Shown here piece after piece: positions 61,790 to 64,000 of a stretch of DNA of 64,000 nucleotides. Source of the stretch: Viridibacillus arenosi (GTDB taxonomy: Bacteria; Bacillota; Bacilli; Bacillales_A; Planococcaceae). A program made the position numbers and the translations under genes. The stretch lies in contig NZ_MSPW01000001.1 of the NCBI RefSeq assembly GCF_001955655.1, positions 62,001 through 126,000 on the forward strand. Direction: 5' to 3'. The notes beneath the pieces are model-generated. The model saw only the letters and a program-made list of their open reading frames with translations, was not told where the DNA came from and made no database searches. Position 1 is the stretch's first letter; every line of letters starts with the position of its first letter.

Positions 61790-62077
61790 GACAAATTTCG
61801 CAATTTACCCATAACTGTTTTCACCTATGTAAAAATTTCTTCACCTAACATAATAGTAAGTGTACCGTTATCTGCACCAGCAGTTTCGCCAATAGTCTGA
61901 CAATAATAAACCTAATTCATCAGCTGGTATTGCCAAATCGATTGCAGTTTCTGCATCTGTTGTACTCATATCAATAATAATGGAACCTTTTTTCCAAATT
62001 TTAAAAACTCCATTTTCCCCTATGTATGATTGACGTACAATATCAGTCGTAGATACTGAAGATACCACAATATTCAC
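61790..62077 (-). pseudogene. 3-hydroxyisobutyrate dehydrogenase-type remnant
   Basis: First frame: IVVSSVSTTDIVRQSYIGEN then GSIIIDMSTTDAETAIDLA, the NAD-binding half of beta-hydroxyacid dehydrogenases (usually IDMST). After a frameshift near 61905 the other frame gives GADNGTLTIMLGEEIFT, matching the next family motif (GA-x-x-G-T-L-T-x-M-x-G), then a stop and VKTVMGKLRNL. Frameshift, stop and missing ends make it non-functional. Confidence 0.65.
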
Positions 62078-62172
62078 TATTTCGGCAATGCTTTTTAAAG
62101 TTTCAGAGAGAAAAAAACCTATTTTATGTATTAAAAGAACACTTGATTGTTCGGTTAGTAGACCAAATCACT

Positions 62173-62270
62173 TTAGCCTACTTTTACAACTTTTTTTGGA
62201 TACTCCCTTTCTCGTTGTGCTTCAGCGAGAAGTGTAGCTACTTCGTTTTTCAAATCAATAATATTCCTCA
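62173..62270 (-). pseudogene. short C-terminal fragment, unrecognised
   Basis: About 32 open codons ending in TAA: RNIIDLKNEVATLLAEAQRE, then REYPKKVVKVG. Helical, no start. Part of the same decayed locus as the dehydrogenase remnant. 62271-62512 shows nothing recognised. Confidence 0.35.
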
Positions 62271-62512
62271 ATTTTATTTTATCGGTATATAGTTATAGCA
62301 GTACCTCTCTGAATACTCTCATTCATTTGAACATATATTTAAATTCGGTTCTTAATTACTTCATGAATGATAGAACTAGTACCTGCCAAAAATAAGTAAC
62401 ATTGGCTTATAAAGATTGTAAATAATGTGTTTTCTACTACCACATCAATTATATTAATTTCCTCAACAATATACCTCCCTTCATCAAAAGATAAAAGGAG
62501 GTTTTCACTTCA

Positions 62513-63664
62513 CTAATCAACCGTTATCTTTTTACGATTAACAAATAACGACACTAACCCATATATTGTACCTATCAGAGAAATCCCTGAGATCACTAGA
62601 TAGTAATGTTGACCTGTTAGAGAGTTATATAGGAAGCCACCTGCATATGATGAGACGATACTTGATATTCCGAAGAATAATAGTGCCAAAACCGTTTGCC
62701 CTGTCGCTCTCCACTCTACCGGTACAATACGATATAAATACTGAATCGCTGCTGTATAAAAAATTGGGAAAGTAAGCATTTGTAGTAATTGTACAAGTGC
62801 TAACATTTGTGGGTCTGTAATCCACGCTGATACAAAGAATCGTACAAAAAAGAAAAATGCTGCTATCGTTATTATTAGTAGTTCTTTTCCACTACGAAGC
62901 CACCAAAAGCTAAGAGCAAAGATGATAATTTCACTTGCCGCAGAGATGAAAAATGCTTGTCCAACTAGTTTTGTACTTCCACCTAATGACAGAATATGTA
63001 CGCCTAAAAACGTTTCATTCATACGAGCAGGTACCGAACAGATAAATACTAATAATAAAAACGATAATGTTTGTTTATTACTTAAAAAACTCTTCAAACC
63101 TGCAATGGTAACTGGTTTAGAAGAAGTTGGAGCATCGGGCATTTTCCATATAATAAGGAATCCAATAATCCCTAATATAACAAAAAGGATACCGACACTG
63201 TTATTGCCAAAGTAAGACATAATATATCCGGTAACAAGTGCTAATACCGCATAACCTAATGCTCCATATGTACGAATTGAACCGTAACTAATTTTTGCTG
63301 CTTCTGCTACTGTAAAATTCAAACTTTCCATTAACGGGTCGATCGGCATTAAGAAGAAGTAGACGAACATCGCAAATACGACTAATAGCAAGAATCCATC
63401 AACGCTAAACAAGAAATAGCCAAATAAACTAGCTAAAAATAATAACAATAATAATATTTTTCTAATCGTCTTCGTCTTATCACTGATGAATCCCCATAAT
63501 GGCTGCGTAAATATTGTTACAAATCCACCCGTACCTACCACAAGCCCTATCTCACTTGGCGATAAACCTCTCTCACCTAGATAAACTGGTAAAAACGGAA
63601 CAAATAGCGCAAGCATTCCAAAGAACAAAAAGTTAAATACTTTTAGTCTATGATGTAATTGCAT
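62513..63664 (-). CDS. MFS transporter (sugar/nucleoside symporter-like)
   Basis: Encodes 383 residues with 12 helices. NFLFFGMLALFVPFLPVYLG, motif-A-like WGFISDKTKTIRKILLLLLF, and PIDPLMESLNFTVAEAAKIS with SYGSIRTYGALGYAV place it in the MFS_1-like/LacY-related group (B. subtilis YwbF type). The start is ATG 63664 six bases after AAAGGATG; ATG 63673 lies inside that site. Substrate not predictable. Confidence 0.85.
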   Translation of the reverse strand: MQLHHRLKVFNFLFFGMLALFVPFLPVYLGERGLSPSEIGLVVGTGGFVTIFTQPLWGFISDKTKTIRKILLLLLFLASLFGYFLFSVDGFLLLVVFAMFVYFFLMPIDPLMESLNFTVAEAAKISYGSIRTYGALGYAVLALVTGYIMSYFGNNSVGILFVILGIIGFLIIWKMPDAPTSSKPVTIAGLKSFLSNKQTLSFLLLVFICSVPARMNETFLGVHILSLGGSTKLVGQAFFISAASEIIIFALSFWWLRSGKELLIITIAAFFFFVRFFVSAWITDPQMLALVQLLQMLTFPIFYTAAIQYLYRIVPVEWRATGQTVLALLFFGISSIVSSYAGGFLYNSLTGQHYYLVISGISLIGTIYGLVSLFVNRKKITVD

Positions 63665-63825
63665 ATTTAACATCCTTTCAAATTAAATCTTTGTTTTACT
63701 AGGTATTTGAGGCTTATCACTATCGTTCAAAAGATAGGTTCCTTTTACCGAGAAAAGCTATCATATCATATTTATAGTCACGAAGTTATACCTTTTTAAA
63801 CATTTTTATACAAAAATAGAAAAAC

Positions 63826-63851
63826 TCCTAATCTACAAATTAGGAGTCACA
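63826..63851 (-). terminator. terminator ACTCCTAAT/ATTAGGAGT
   Basis: Nine-bp stem with T-run on the minus strand, overlapping the stop of the gene at the window edge. Confidence 0.8.
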
Positions 63852-64000
63852 ACTTATTTTCAACTTTATAAAGATAATGCACCATATCGCCATTGTAATA
63901 TTGCTTAATAAACTCTTCTTCAATGTGCATGCCAATTCTCATAGCTACTTTTTGAGAAGCAATATTATCATCTTTTATTATTGAATATACTTCTGGAGCT
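63847..64000 (-). CDS. GNAT family N-acetyltransferase, C-terminal part (cut by window)
   Basis: 51 codons enter from the right edge: VYSIIKDDNIASQKVAMRIG, then HIEEEFIKQYYNGDMVHYLY. N-x-A-S-x-x-V-A-x-x-x-G is the last GNAT core segment, typical of RimJ/RimL-type enzymes. Start and acetyl-CoA loop are outside the window. Confidence 0.7.
   Translation of the reverse strand, partial: APEVYSIIKDDNIASQKVAMRIGMHIEEEFIKQYYNGDMVHYLYKVENKL

Overview
This is a low-GC (roughly mid-30s %) Bacillota chromosome segment. The gene set (odhAB, S-box metIC, ypmR/ypmS/msrA/msrB, dfrA-thyA-ypjP, yozE, ytoQ, brxA, ligD/ku, germination-receptor remnants) points to an endospore-forming Bacillales. My best guess is the Lysinibacillus/Solibacillus/Viridibacillus part of Planococcaceae; that assignment is inferred from gene style, not tested. 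Most genes are housekeeping and many use TTG or GTG starts, so several starts given here are chosen from the Shine-Dalgarno position.

Layout. 0.1-3.3 kb: secreted CAP protein, a channel-like membrane protein without a potassium filter, a soluble chemoreceptor, and a small gene under a perfect LexA-type promoter. 3.3-7.4 kb: odhA-odhB. 7.6-12.8 kb: a tight minus-strand run dapF - PAS/GGDEF cyclase - ArlR-like regulator - ArlS-like kinase. 12.9-14.0 kb: an unusual unit with its own promoter, a tRNA-like structured leader, a GC-richer GNAT acetyltransferase gene, two tandem structured elements with compensatory base changes, and a terminator. 14-28 kb: stand-alone murG, MATE pump, a deleted gerA-type operon, a second CAP protein, CobW GTPase, CtpB-like protease, AraC/EamA pair, YtoQ, aminopeptidase P, then a 1.1-kb graveyard of chemoreceptor and integrase tails. 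28-42.5 kb: deoD, yozE, chemoreceptor, TPR protein, SAM riboswitch-metI-metC, yoaK, msrB/msrA/ypmS/ypmR/degV, hemolysin III, dfrA, thyA, ypjP.

42.9-45.5 kb holds the most interesting system: an NprR/PlcR-like HTH-TPR regulator, and two bases after its stop a 43-residue exported propeptide, the arrangement of an RRNPP quorum-sensing cassette. Downstream lies a PhzF-fold protein that has lost family active-site residues, and converging on it a tiny hydrophobic peptide gene behind a 10-bp inverted repeat. I do not recognise this cassette as a described one.

45.7-64 kb: methyltransferase YpiP, bacilliredoxin, the two-gene NHEJ system (ligD/ku) lying between two copies of an ~80-bp direct repeat, two paralogous GlsB-type membrane proteins around a TetR/MFS efflux pair, a CoA-transferase, hypothetical secreted genes, phage-replication remnants, a DUF3100 membrane pair next to decayed catabolic genes, an MFS transporter and a partial GNAT gene at the edge. 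No rRNA, intact tRNA, CRISPR array or intact insertion sequence was seen.
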